A stretch of DNA of 42,184 bases from the NCBI GenBank assembly GCA_040357565.1, contig JBDODJ010000096.1, one strand, 5' to 3'. A program made the position numbers and the translations under genes. Below, piece after piece: positions 25,108 through 36,861 of the stretch. Position 1 is the stretch's first letter. Each line of letters begins with the position of its first letter. The notes below the pieces were generated by a model. It made no database searches, was not told where the DNA came from, and was given only the letters and a program-made list of their open reading frames with translations. Origin of the DNA: Cercozoa sp. M6MM (lineage: Eukaryota; Endomyxa: Ascetosporea).

Positions 25108-26197
25108 ATGTTTGCAACTAGCCGTTGAAGTCAGTCAGTTTCACCTCATGCTACGACAAGATCCACCTCGCCGACGCGCACGCGTACTCTGGCGAGGATC
25201 TGCCCCATGTGTATCTCTACGCATAACTGTGCCTGTATGTTGGTGTGGGTGTATGAACTTGTTTGGTAGCTACATGAACGACACGTTTTGGGGAACCTCC
25301 CGTATCGACTGGGAGGATGCACTCGCCGAGACTCGCATCTGTGCGTTTTCCAGCCTTTGACCGCTACCATTCTTACTATTCTGTTCATATATAGCCGGGC
25401 GACGGCCGCTTTACCGCGATGCCGACACGGAGGATTTTTTTGACTACGAGTTCGGCGATGTTAAGCTCGAGGAAGGTGACGGCATTGCGTTGAGCGACGA
25501 CGAGAACGAAGAGGATGACGATGACAATCAGGGTTTTTCCTTCTGCTGTCACGAATGATTGCAGTGTGCCTTGATATCGGGTGCTCCCATAGGTGTCAGT
25601 CCCACTCCGGCGAGCGAACTGGATGACTTTTTGGCTGTCGAACCGGACATCGACGATTGCGCCGATGTGCACTCTGTCATGCGACTGGTCTGCTCCTCCC
25701 CTTGCGTGTCAGGGTGCCTCTGTGTCTTGTGTGATTTATTCGGTGCTTACTTTCTGTAGGGAGTGGTGCGCTTCTCGCGCTCGCAACTCGCACAAGCGCG
25801 AAAGAACCCAGAGTCAGCAGCGCCCAAAAAGTCTTCTGAGTCGTTGGCACTCACCGGCCTGGTTTGCTTAATCTAACTCGTTTGTTTACTTTGCATCTCA
25901 CAAAGGTACGCTTGTATATAGGACGAAAGGCATAAGCTGCTTGTCAAATTCGCCAAGGTCTGCTCGATTACGTTGACGCGTCCTCCGAAGAAACGCCGCA
26001 AGAAGCGTCGCAAGAAGAAAACGACCAAGAAGTCTGCTTCGGACAAGAACAAATCGATCAAGAAGGGTTCTGCCTCTGTCAAGAAGAAACCTAAAGCAGG
26101 TTCGACGGTCAAGAAAACGCCCAGCAAGACGACGACGCGCACAATATCCATTGCCGCGCTCCTGCAGCAGCAGGCAGCCAAAACACCTCAAAAGTAA
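22687..26197 (+). CDS. CAF-1 large subunit (p150/CHAF1A)-like chromatin assembly protein
   Basis: CAF-1 deposits H3-H4 on newly copied DNA with PCNA. The start is MPTVPSE followed by an acidic/basic nuclear-type segment (KKRARIVTNVDKLR). Middle exons give helical, charged stretches, then a KER-like Lys/Gln/Arg-rich region (KQNKRQAAAQKAIERQRM, then KDKKVPKTPGSKKK). Just after it, NTLFAMFGSSIKK resembles the PCNA-binding ITRFFQK patch of p150. Next comes YMNDTFWGTSRIDWEDA then RRPLYRDADTEDFFDYEF, like the family's RPPYWGTW...DYEVDSDAEW, and an acidic tract (DDENEEDDDDN). The C-terminal part has LDDFLAVEPDIDD, VVRFSRSQLAQARKNPES and a very basic tail (KKRRKKRRKKKTTKK), ending at TAA 26195-26197. 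One intron holds a (CA)n/(AT)n array with a 10-N gap. The middle of the protein could belong to another acidic nuclear factor, but the motif order favours CAF-1. Confidence 0.6.
23368..23441. repeat. (GT)n microsatellite in CAF-1-like intron
   Basis: GT run after the exon ending AAERHGETQQ. Confidence 0.95.
24941..25102. repeat. (CA)n then (TA)n array with 10-N gap
   Basis: CA repeats flank N 25019-25028 and pass into TATATA, all within one CAF-1-like intron. Confidence 0.95.
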
Positions 26198-26743
26198 GTG
26201 ACGAACTGACGTGAGGCTGCTCACATCACCTTAAGTCACCACATCTGCCAGCACGGCTACCCAATCAAAAGTGCATGAGTACGGATAAGGTTTACCCCGC
26301 CCTCTCCCCCCGCGCTGTCGCGTCGGGACTGATCAGCATTCGGCATCCAGAGTCTCTCAATCATCCATCAAAAGTGATTGAGTTTTGGCAACTTGATTGA
26401 CCCTTCCCTACGGCTGCAGTTACAAAATCAGTTCCAAAACCACTCGAATTGCTCCGTCGGGGTACCCCTAGGTTTGTTCGCATCGTTTTGCACCACTTGG
26501 CAGAGAGGGGTGACATTTTTTGGCGGCCAGACCTTCCAACCAATATCGACTTTTCGCGTGCTGACCTGCGGCAAATTCGTCAAAAACCGAGCCCTTCTCA
26601 ATTCCGACGGTACAATTGTAGTTTCTTCCGTGCCCTGTGGTTTGTTTGCTCGGTCGGTGTCCTTACACCTCAAAGAACCCAGTATTCTATGTTGCTTGGC
26701 ACTTGACACTGTGGCTACACCAGTTCCAAAGGATATAGTTGCC
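26198..26743. other. Intergenic or 5' region of the next gene
   Basis: An ORF from 26378 runs in frame into the next gene's first clear exon, so part of this stretch could be coding. Its upstream part has little protein-like character and I see nothing else. Confidence 0.4.
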
Positions 26744-29093
26744 ATGAGCTCGACGAAGTACATGCAGTACATAGCGGTCACAACGCCTTCAGGCGAGTAC
26801 CGCGATGTTGTTCCACGAAGGTACGTTTATTTAGGGCTGTCCTCTTTTTTCTCTTCGCTTTTTGTGTGTGTATTTTTAACTTTTAGAGTCTTGACGAGTC
26901 TACCTGGGCGAGAAACGCTACTTGGACAAATGTTGGCTTGCGACCGGACGACACAGAAACTTCACTTGCCTCGTGATGTCCCTGTCTGGCTTCTGGGAAA
27001 GTTTGTCGCGTTGTTGTCAGTTGCTTCATTCATCAATCAGATAGCTTCCGTGAATCGATGCACCTTGTTTGCAGGGAAGACGCGACCCTACAACGCCAGT
27101 GCCAGCACTTGCTTCGTTTCAAGCACGGTTCTGGACTGAACCAGCTGCGGCAAAACGAGTCGAGGCACGCTTTGATTCGCGCTAATCTTCAACCACCTGT
27201 TTTTCCTACTGTGGTATGTTTATTTTCTTTAGCAAGCAGCTGGTGATTTTATATGTTTGCCAGGCACCGCATGGCTCTAGCGCGGACATCGATGAAGAAC
27301 ATGCTGAGCTTGTCACAGCGTCAGACGAGTTGCCTCTCGGCACAGCGGTAAATATGGCCGAGCTGACAGATGCGCTGCCGCAAGTGCTGCTGGTCATCAA
27401 CGACGCCTCGGCTTTGCACAATCGCTCGCTTCGACAGCTCCGACTGGACGCGCAGTATCTCGCCGGCAATTCGCTGGACCTGCACGTGGTGTACCGTCCG
27501 CCCAAGTTCTGTCGCTTTCTCTTGTCCAACACTCTGCGCTACTGTCGGAGACGCTCACCTCAAGCCGAAGAAAAAGACCCTCTTGGCTGCCTTGTTGCTG
27601 TACCATCGACATGATATGAGCGCGATAAACTTCATACTTGAGTTTCTTTTGTAGTCCGCAGTGCGAGCAGTTTACAACTCATGTGCGAGTAGCATTGCAG
27701 TTGGACTGGCGACGTTCCGCGCTTTTAGTTTTGTCGTTGAGAGTGAGCATACGCTGACGATTCGTTCGCATGCTTCGCGAAGTGTGCCGCCTGTTTGGTC
27801 ACTCACAGACACGTCAATTGAGGTACACGCATATTTTGTTGGATCTGCCAGGCACGAGAAAACAGTGGATTGTTGACAGTCGCTCCTGTCGTTGAAGCTG
27901 GCGATCCAAGAGACGCTGGATGAGTTGGGACGGGACTGTGGCTTCCTCACTAAGACCTCGCCTTCGCGATTGGTGTTCGTCCTCGCTGCGCCGCCTCCAA
28001 TTCCCGTGCACTATTTTTTAATTTCTTATGCGGCTTAACGTGATTTTGTGTTCAGTTGTGTGCGTCGTGGTTCAGTTCACGAGCAGGAGCTGTGTCTGTG
28101 CAAGCGGAGAACATGTTCACTCCTCCAAACCTGCCAGTGCAGCAGCTTGCAGCTGCTGGTGCCGATGTTGCGGCAGCGAACGCACTGGGAGCAGGCAGAC
28201 ACGCCCCTCGCCGCCAACTTAACGATCGCACGGATGAGGCGCAAGACATCGAGGCTGAGGCGACGGCAGCAGCTGCCGCAGGTGATGCGATGACGTTGTT
28301 CGTGTGTCCCGATGTCAGCGGCGTGAACCGCTTCTGGGACGCGTGGAGCACGAACTTCTGCATGGACTACCCGTCTCCAGGCGACCGCACGCCCTATAAC
28401 TCGATTTGCTTGGTGTGTCTGCGTAAGCAACGCATCGTAATTGTTGGAAGTCGCAGCGGTACTCCTATTATTCACGTTTTTGTTGTTTTTCGCGCTTATT
28501 GTTGTTTTGTAGTGCGCTCCGGTACGTTCTTGACAGGACCAGAACGGTTACAAAGCAAGGATCGTATTGCGCACAACCTTGGAACCATCAATTTGAGCTC
28601 CTACGGCGAAATGAACGACGGTCCCTTAGACGATAACGACCATGGCGTCACAGGCGAGCTCCATGACGCTCATTCCGACATTCTGACTTCTGACGGCGCC
28701 TCAGAGCATGGCGACACTGACATCAGCAGGTACGTTTCCGCTGCAGTTCTGGGTTTAGTTTGGTTTGTATTTCCCATTTGACTGAAACGTAGCGGCATGG
28801 ATGACGACGCCGGTGCCAGTTTCCGCAGCTTTGACGAAAACTATGTGAATCTGGCCACCCTTTTGTTTTGATGTCAATGCGGTATTCTTATGTCGACATT
28901 TGGGCACAGATTCGCCCGGCTCAAGATTACTTCGTGTTGCGCATTAAGAACCGATCCCATGTCGCCGAGCGAGATGCCAGAATGAACTTGCTCAAAGGTA
29001 CAGAAGTGCCTTGTGCTTGTAGTATTTCGGCTGCTAAAATTTACGACACTGCGCACAGGTTTTACGAACGAGAAGGAGTCTTCATCGGGTTGA
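26744..29093 (+). CDS. Unrecognised multi-exon protein
   Basis: About ten exons can be followed. The ATG at 26744 starts MSSTKYMQYIAVTTPSGEYR; an in-frame ATG at 26378 would add 122 residues. Later exons read LTSLPGRETLLGQMLACDR, ELTDALPQVLLVINDASAL with a 113-residue exon around it, LAIQETLDELGRDCGFLT, an Ala-rich linker (ADVAAANALGAGRHAPRR), then FVCPDVSGVNRFWDAWSTNF leading to CMDYPSPGDRTPYN and a CLVCLR pair of cysteines. Next is an acidic Asp/Ser-rich region (GPLDDNDHGVTGELHDAHSD, then ASFRSFDENYVNL). The last exons read QDYFVLRIKNRSHVAERDAR and FTNEKESSSG, stopping at TGA 29091-29093. No membrane segment or signal peptide is evident. The mix of a compact N-terminal part, a low-complexity linker and an acidic tail suggests a cytosolic or nuclear protein. 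I assign no function. Confidence 0.6.
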
Positions 29094-29504
29094 GTCTCTT
29101 GATTCCTTCGACGTGCCGTGGGGATGGCGTAATGCTGTACGTACAGCTCGAACGGTTTGCGTCGTGACTAAGTTAATTACATGGCAAATGATGATGTGCG
29201 GTGACACAGCTCATATCCGTTGAATGTGGAGAGAGCTCACATTAATGTGACGTGACGTCACAGTCGCGACAAGACGACTCGACGGACGACAGCAAGACGA
29301 TCAGACGCCGACGCGACGGCTTCGTCCTCCGACTCCCAGTCCGCCACCTCCTGTGAAGAAGATATCTTCAAAAGGGGAGTTGGATGGCCGACCCCAAGCG
29401 GGCGGGAACTATGGCCATGTGCTTGTGGCCCCCACCTTAAGACTGGTACAAAGGAACTCCATAGTTGGTGTCTTAGCGTAGTAGACTGAACTAACTAGCC
29501 AAGA
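29094..29504. other. Intergenic region between convergent genes
   Basis: Holds a perfect GTGACGTCAC palindrome (29252-29261) and GAAGATATCTTC (29358-29369). No gene is seen. Confidence 0.6.
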
Positions 29505-30921
29505 TCAGAGTGGCTTGATGCCGAGCTCAGCAGCCTGTTGAGTAACCGTCATGCCGGGTCTCATCGGCGGCGGCACCTTGGGCGTCGCTGTTCGGAGAGC
29601 TTGCACCGCCTTCAACGCAGGTCCTGGAGAAACAACAAGTTCGTGGTAGAGGGTGAAATCATAGAGAACTGTACCTGGTCTCCGGGCAGCGTGCATAGTG
29701 TAGACACCGGCTGAAAGGAGAGCGACGGCACCGGCTTGGTGCGTGCAAGCGAGCGACGTGGGCACGCCGTGCAAAAGTGTACCGATACCAAGCGACATTT
29801 GAACGAGACCCATGGCACCGAGCAGCTTGCCGGCACGCTGAACCTTAAGCGACGGCACTCGCTGCGCCATCAAAGCGGTGGCAAAGCACGCGAGTGCCGT
29901 GGACTCACCCAGGTGCCGGTGGAAGAACTGCACCATCACCGAATTCTCAAAGGCGTTCTTCCACACCGGTTGGATGTACTCGTTGACGAGATCGCCGGGC
30001 ACCATCCGTCCTCCCATCGTGGGCCACTCGTCGTAGACACGACCGGCGTCGTTGCCGGCGACAAAGGCGCCGCTGAAGGCCGTGAGACCGACGAGGGCAG
30101 TAGCCACGTGCGCCATCGCCTTGAATCGCTTCGGTACCTTGGCCTGCAAGACGACGCGCATTACACCAGGTCTTACCAGTCCTGATACACTCAGTGTTTA
30201 TGCACGTACCACGTTCGCGGCATCCGGCTTGCGCATGTGCCACAGTCGCATGCTAAGTGAAAGCATGTACGTGTAGATGGCGAAGGCAGAGGCCAGGTGC
30301 GCGGCCAGACGGTAGGGCGACACGCGCGGTAGGTCGTTGTGCGAGTGCTTCTCGCCGTCAAGGCCGGACTTAACCATCCACCAGCCGACACCACCTTGGG
30401 CGGCTCCCATACCGAACAGCACACCTAGGTGCTTCTTCATGAAGGGCGGTACCTTGCCCCGTGCCTGCAGGCAACAGTGTAGCACACAGTGTCAACAAAC
30501 AGTGAAGGGCGGAGGAACTATTTTGTTGTACCAGAAAAACGGCAGCTGGCAGCGCGAAGGCGACGCCGAGGAAGCGACCGGCCATGCGGTGCAGATACTC
30601 GGGCCAGAAGATACGCTGGAAGTCGGACAGCTCAAAGTGTGAATTCGCGCGCTGATACTCGGGGTACTGCTTGTAGCGCTCGAACTCAACCTCCCACTCC
30701 TCTTGCGTACGCGGTGGTAGACTGCCCTGCGGTCGCCACGATGTCATACTCAGGCCTGACCTGCAGGCAAAAGATTCAACATCCATCTAGGTTCTGTGCT
30801 CTATGCTCGCTTTTTACCTCGACAGACGAGTGTAGCCACCAAGCGCAATAATGCCGTAAACGACTGAAGCACAGCCGCCCAACCAGACGGCCATGCCGCC
30901 ATAGCTGTACTTGGCCACCAT
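29505..30921 (-). CDS. COX15: COX15, heme A synthase (mitochondrial inner membrane)
   Basis: COX15 oxidises heme O to heme A for cytochrome c oxidase. Exons run from 30921 downward and read SGLSMTSWRPQGSLPP; FQRIFWPEYLHRMAGRFLG (with the heme-ligand-type His); QGGVGWWMVKSGLDG; VSPYRLAAHLASAFAIY; GAFVAGNDAGRVYDEWP then MGGRMVP; FENSVMVQFFHRHLGEST; and ACTHQAGAVALLSAG. These are the family's conserved blocks in order, with several hydrophobic helices between. The C-terminus is AAELGIKPL, stop at 29505-29507. The first clear exon starts at an ATG (30919-30921) that directly follows a TTTTTAG acceptor, so a first exon with the mitochondrial presequence probably lies upstream on the minus strand (30940-31200); I could not fix it. 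At least four introns are visible. Family call is firm. Confidence 0.93.
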
Positions 30922-31371
30922 CTAAAAATAAAAGCGCAATGTAGACTGTGCATCTTGCGCACCACGTCAATGCAGATCAGTACCGTTTCAACAAATGACA
31001 GAAGTAGTACCACAACCCTGAACAATGGGATCGGTGCGTGTTCGCTGCAAGACCGGCGAGTATCGATGCCTGGCTACGTCCAAACATTACTATGTCGTAC
31101 GACTGGACTACTTAAAGACCAGCAATGTAGATCTCAACAGCTGTGCCCTGCAGCACAGGAGCAGGTGTGTAGAATACCAAGGCATATCGCTGCCGTGGGC
31201 GCTATGTCGTATGATTTCAATGCTATCCAAAAAGAGTGCCGTGGCAGATGAAGGTCGCTGATACTGTGTAGCTTTCCTGCGTCTCGACATTACCGAACGC
31301 GAGGTCGTGCACGTTTGGTACTGACCTACAAAGTATCCTGCTAGTTTATGGTACCTCAGTACTGTGGATTG
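30922..31371. promoter_or_regulatory. Divergent region between COX15 and SUN-domain gene
   Basis: Should hold both promoters and probably the missing first exon of COX15 on the minus strand. A 78-codon plus-strand ORF (31025-31261) has no clear support. Confidence 0.4.
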
Positions 31372-34300
31372 ATGCAGACGGCCGACGACAGCATGGTGCT
31401 GCCGACGCCGTCTCCGCGACAGCGACCAAGCACAGTGGCCGACATTTCTGCGAGCGCCGATGCTTCCTTTTTCGCTCTCAGTCGCAGTCGCATCGACACT
31501 GCTCCTTCGCCTGTAATTCTTCTCGCTCGTCGGACCTGCATACACTTGTGTCACTCTGGGGGGCACATGTGTGTATACTTGGATGTGTTTCAGATCATTG
31601 ACGACGACGTTGAAAGCAGTGAGGCTCCGGTAGTTTTCTATGTTTTGTCCATGTTTGCACTTAGGTCTGTGAGTTTCCTTTAATGCAGGTCGGTCGTACT
31701 GCACGCGATGCCGCCGACGTGCACTACCGTCACGGGTATCCGCACATGTCGCATTCCTTCCTGCGGCCTCGCTCTCCGTCACCTGCGCGTTTTCGCTTCC
31801 GCTGGTGCGTTTGGCTGCTTGTTTTTGCCTTCTTGCGTCTTTGTCCCTTACTTCTTCACCCCTTCCTTGGTCGTCTGGGCACACACACACCTTTGTATGC
31901 TCCTCAGGCGCGCGAGGCGGCGTTCGCCATCACCGTGGCGTCGCATGCAGTCCATGTATGTCTTGTGTGTGTGTTTGTCTCCGTGTATCAGCGGGAACAT
32001 GTTTGGGCTGTGTCGTTTGCAGGTATATGGAGCGAGAGAGCGATGAAAACGACAGCGACTGGCACTCGGAAGATGCCGATGACCTGGCCGTCGATAGTGA
32101 CTTTGACGCTGGTACTCCGTGGGTTACTTGGCATGTTGAAGTGCGCGGATGTTTTTTTGATAGGCGACTTGGACTCTGAGGAACTGGCGGCACTTGAAAC
32201 GCTCGAGGTAGCCTGAGTTGTACCTCCTCGTACTGCTTCGTGTTACCCTTTACCCCGTCGTGCACAGAAAGAAGCCAAGGAGATCGCGGGACAGCACGTG
32301 TTCCGCGCCGGTCCGATGGGTCGGCCAAGTCGATCGGCCGCGCGCAATGCCATGCGTCGCCTGCGTGTCCGAGGGTGTGTGTGTATGTGTTGTGCCTGAG
32401 TGTGTGCTGTACCTGTGCCTGTGTGTGTATGTTGGGTTTGCAGAGGACCGCTGCCGGTACGTGCTGCTTGGTTTGTGTTCGACTTTGCCAGCGATTTCTG
32501 CATGGACACCTGGTGGCAGCTGCGCAAGGTACAGCAAGCCCCACACATCTACACTGACCCCCTACACACTGACCTCCTCCTCTTCTCCTGCAGTTGGCGA
32601 GAACTCTAAACGACACGCCTCGCTGCATATCCTTCTTACTTGTGTGTCTGCTCGCTCTGTCGGCCTTTTTCCCGGAGGTGGCCGTGTGGCGACGCGCGTT
32701 TACGACCGTCTCCAAGGGAACTGAGGTGCCCGAGGTGCCGATCGACCTGCCGACCGGCGACCTTGAGGCACTGCGGCACTCCTTCCGTCTGCTGCAGCAG
32801 CACGTGCAGAAACTCACGACACAGCTGTCGCACGAGACGCACCTGCGACAGCAACTACAGACGCACGTCGATACGCAGGTCGGGCAACTCGAGACGCACG
32901 TGCACACCGTCGAGGCCAACGTAAAGCACGTTGAAACCAGTGTGCGACACGTCGAAGCGACTGCGAAGCAAGCCGAGTCGGGTGTGAAACAGGTTGAAGC
33001 AGCTGGCAAACAGATTGAAGCAGATGTGAAGCACGTCGCAAGTGAAGTCGGTGCTGCCAGGGCACACTCAAATCAAATCGAAGCTGACGTGAAATTGATC
33101 AAACCTGACGTGAAAAAGGTCGAACAGCACTCCAAGCACGTCGAAGAATACACCAAGCGCGTCGAAGATTACTCCAAGCAAATCGAAGAGCGCTCCAAGC
33201 ACGTCGAGCAGCAGGTCACTCGCATCGATCAGCAGCTCGCCGGTGTCGGCGCCGGCGTGTCGCGTGTCGACGAGCAGCTCGGTCAGCTTGAAGCCAAGCT
33301 TTCTCAGCAGGTCGCACAGCAGGTAGCATGTCCATCAAGTCACGTGTGTTACATGTATATATATATATATAGATACATATATATATATGCGTGTGTGTGT
33401 GCCAGGTGGCGCAGCTCCGTGAGTTGATTGATTCTGTTTCATCGCCGTCCTCTGGAACGCCCTCCGACTCTGGAACGCCCTCCGACTCTGGAACGCCCTC
33501 CGACACTAGTGCGGACTTGTCGCAGTGGCGCGCGCAGTTCACGCAGCTGTCGCACCGCATGCAGCACAACACGCAGCACGTGCAGCAGCTGCAGGAGCAG
33601 CACGCAGATTTGAGCGACAAGATCGATTCGCAGTTTGAACGCGTGGATGCAGCCTACGACAGTCTGGCTCAACAGCACACCAGTCTGAACCAAAAGTACG
33701 CCGGTTTGGAACAGGAACACACCCATCTGGTTCAGAAGCACACCAGTTTGGAACAAGGATACGGCAGCTTTGACCAAAAGTACGCCACCTTGGACAAGAA
33801 GCACGCCGGTCTCAGCGAGCAGGTGACGCATGTGACGTCACAACTCTCGCAGGTCGACTCCCACTTGACGCAGGTGGACGAGCAGTTGTCGCAGCTACAA
33901 AAGAGAAACGTGCAGCACGACAAGAAGCATGCGCAGCTGAGTGCGTCGCTGGGACAGCTGCGCGACACGGTGACCGGCCTCTCTGTCGGCAGTGGCACCG
34001 GTGCCGAGATTGACCCTGCGCAAATCAATGCGGTACTCTGCAACTCTCTTTTGGCAATGTGTTCCTGTGTTTACGTCGATTGATTGGCGGTACCTGTGCA
34101 GCTCGTGCAGCAGCAGGTGCAGCAGCTCGCGCAAGAGCTGAGCGGCGACCTGGCGCAGAAACTGACTACGCGTCTGTCGAAACAGATCGAGCGGCGCGTC
34201 AACGAGGCACGCACCAAGCTCGGCGACGATCTCAAGCAAGTCGAACAACTGGTGTGTATTTTCTACTGCTTGGCCTACTCCTGTATATTCATACAACTTC

Positions 34301-35603
34301 CTGCAGGTGGAGCAACACGTGCGAGAACACGTGTCGCAACACATCGAAAGCGCTGTTAGCGACGCAGTTCAGCATCTTCGTGATGAGGTACCCTTCTCCA
34401 CGCGTCATTTAGCACCCATTTAAGCCTTTATGTTGCTAGATGAGTCAGTGGCGAAGCGGTGACGGTGTCTCGCGTGGCGAGCTGCAGCTCGCACTCGACG
34501 TGCAGCGCTACGGCGACGCGCTCCGTGGCATCGACCTTGCCTTAGGTACCTGAGGCAGGCAGCCCTCTTCCTGCTTACTGTATGCGGAAGCCACGATACG
34601 TTTGGGCAGGTGGCCGCGTGGTGCGTGCCTCGCCGACCTTCGATCCGTCCGAGCAGGATCCGAGTGCGCCGGTTCAGTACCCCTCCATGGTCATCTCGGT
34701 ACAACCCTCTCCTCCCCGTACATGTGTGTGTTGTACGTTGTGTTACCGTTGTTGTTTGCACAGCCTGGTGCTAAGCCCGGTCAGTGCTGGCCCATGCAGG
34801 GTTCACAAGGGTAAGTCCTCATTCTGCATGTGCCGCCTGCACATTGTGTGCGTGTGTTCGTCTGTTTGCAAGTGTCTGTGTCTAGTTTCCTGGAAGTGGC
34901 GCTCTTGAAGGCAGTGTCGATCGCTGCCATCGCTGTCGAGCATCTTCCTAGGTAATCCTTGTGGGTCTTTGCCTTTCACACTCATAGTGCCCTTTGCTTT
35001 AAACTCATTGCTTTGCTCGGCAATCCTTCATATGACATGTGCTGAGCAGTGAGTACGCTCCGTCCATGAGCTCGGCGCCTCGAGAGTTTGAGGTGCACGC
35101 ACGTCGCCTGGACTCAAACATTGCCGTACCATCTTCTTTGCGAGTCCGATAGTGCCTAATTTGAGGTGTGACCTGACGCAGAAATCCCTGGGAATCGCCG
35201 AGGAGGAGGTATCGGCGTACCTGTTGTCACTGACACCTGACGAACAGAGAGAGCAAGGTATTCCACCTGCCCGCACGTTGGTGTTCGTGTAGAATATGGC
35301 CTTAAATTTCTGGTCTCGAATAGGCTACCACCGACTTGGCTCCTTCGTGTACGATGTCAACAGCGACCACTCTGTGCAGCTGTTCCTGCCTGCAACGGTT
35401 TCATCTGTCTATCTTATCGTGCACCGCTTTGTTGGTGTGTGCACATGCATGTATGTGTCTGCCGTCAGGAGGAAGGTCGTGTGCAAGACGACGCCTACAA
35501 TGCCGTTGTGCTTCGTGTTCTGTCCAACTATGGACACGAGAACTACACGTGCCTCTACCGACTGCGCGTATTTGACTCCTTGCCGTCGCGTGCCCTCGCG
35601 TAG
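31372..35603 (+). CDS. SUN-domain protein (inner nuclear membrane, LINC complex)
   Basis: SUN proteins span the inner nuclear membrane and bind KASH proteins to couple nucleus and cytoskeleton. The start MQTADDSMVLPTPSPRQRP opens a nucleoplasmic region with Ser/Arg-Pro and acidic patches (HSFLRPRSPSPARFRFRW; ERESDENDSDWHSEDADD). A membrane helix follows (CISFLLVCLLALSAFFPEV). Then comes a very long luminal coiled coil with repeated His/Gln/Glu heptads, including a motif near QKYAGLEQEHTHLVQKHTSLEQ, encoded by two large exons (about 32594-33322 and 33406-34030). The C-terminal SUN domain reads GGRVVRASPTF, PGAKPGQCWPMQGSQG, IAAIAVEHLP, APSMSSAPREFEVH, LGSFVYDVNSDHSVQLF, VVLRVLSNYGHENYTCLYRL, matching the family in order. 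An exon reading KSLGIAEEEVSAYLLSLTPD sits inside the domain where most lack it. Stop TAG 35601-35603. Confidence 0.92.
33355..33390. repeat. (TA)n repeat in SUN-gene intron
   Basis: TATATA runs in the intron between the two large coiled-coil exons. Confidence 0.8.
33451..33504 (+). repeat. Three exact 18-bp coding repeats (SGTPSD)
   Basis: TCTGGAACGCCCTCCGAC occurs three times back to back in the SUN coiled-coil exon, giving three Ser-Gly-Thr-Pro-Ser-Asp units. Perfect identity suggests recent slippage. Confidence 0.95.
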
Positions 35604-36032
35604 TTATTTAGTTAGTTCAGACTGCAAAGAAGCCAACTGTGTAAGTCCTGGGGTGGGCACAAGCGCATGGCCGCGATCTACCGCCCATTTTGGGTCGTGC
35701 TCTCGCAGCGCACGTCGAGCACTAAAATTCTGGTGCGAGTCGCGTGGGTCGGACGGGATCCCGCGATGTTTCTCCGTATTCCTTCGGTTAATTTGTCGTA
35801 AATTTATATCTCCCTGTATCTACTAGTATTGAGTCTGTGTTTATACGATCAAGTCGACAGCTCAGTCCGCGATCGGTAACGATAACGTTACGCTTACGTT
35901 AGTGGGGTCGCCGTACATCAACTGGCGGGCGCGACTAACCGCCCGAATTCAAACGGAACGAAGCCAACGACGGCCGGGAAAGTCGTGTTTTGGTCCGCGA
36001 CCGATCAACACAGTGACATTTATACGATGTCG
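35604..36032. other. Intergenic region between convergent SUN and WWE-RING genes
   Basis: Nothing coding is seen. GTAACG-ATAA-CGTTAC (35876-35891) is a 6-bp hairpin. Confidence 0.55.
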
Positions 36033-36665
36033 TTATACCCGCGCACGACAGTATGCGCAGTTGTTGTGGAGCTTCACCCACTGTGCGATGCCTAAACAGC
36101 CACATCGGCAAGCATGCGTTGTATCGCATCTTTTAATAAAACGAGACATAACTGCAGTACAGTTGCGGTGGAAGCAGTGCGAGTCCTCCGAATCGACGCA
36201 CACCGACAAGCGCACCGAGTCACCATTAAAGTCATCTAGACAGATGCTGCACTGGCCATCCTTCTGTAAAAACATACGCGCATACGAAAGCGCAAAGAAG
36301 CAAAATGAGACACAATCTTACATCGGGTACAGGGACGAACAAATGCTCGTCATCTTCGCACATTCGACGTACACTTCAAAACACAATATCTCACTCCAGC
36401 ACTTAATTCTTTGGTAAAAGAAGCAAGAACTGAAGCAATACCTTCGCTGCATGCCAGTGCGAGTATTCAGTTGCATGCTACAACATGAGCTGGTCCAACG
36501 AACTGCTTGAAGGAGGAGATACAGAGGCTTTACGGCTTCGACATGATTGACACAACTTTATAACCTCGTCGGCTGGCAAAGAAACCATGTTGCAACTCAA
36601 CCTGCCACACACACACTCATACAAACAAACAAACAAACAAACAAACAAACAAACAAACAAACAAA

Positions 36666-36729
<64 letters not shown>

Positions 36730-36753
36730 TGACACACACACACACACACATGT

Positions 36754-36801
<48 letters not shown>

Positions 36802-36811
36802 NNNNNNNNNN

Positions 36812-36861
<50 letters not shown>

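Noticed and set aside
31025-31261. 78-codon ORF between COX15 and the SUN gene
   Set aside because: No homology recognised, no splice link to the SUN exons, and it overlaps the probable COX15 leader on the other strand.
35902-36417. 171-codon plus-strand ORF
   Set aside because: Antisense shadow of the RING exon; the minus strand has the conserved cysteines and splice borders.
36617-36860. Repeat array considered as CRISPR-like or satellite element
   Set aside because: It is simple CAAA/CA repeat with no spacers or unit structure, inside an intron.
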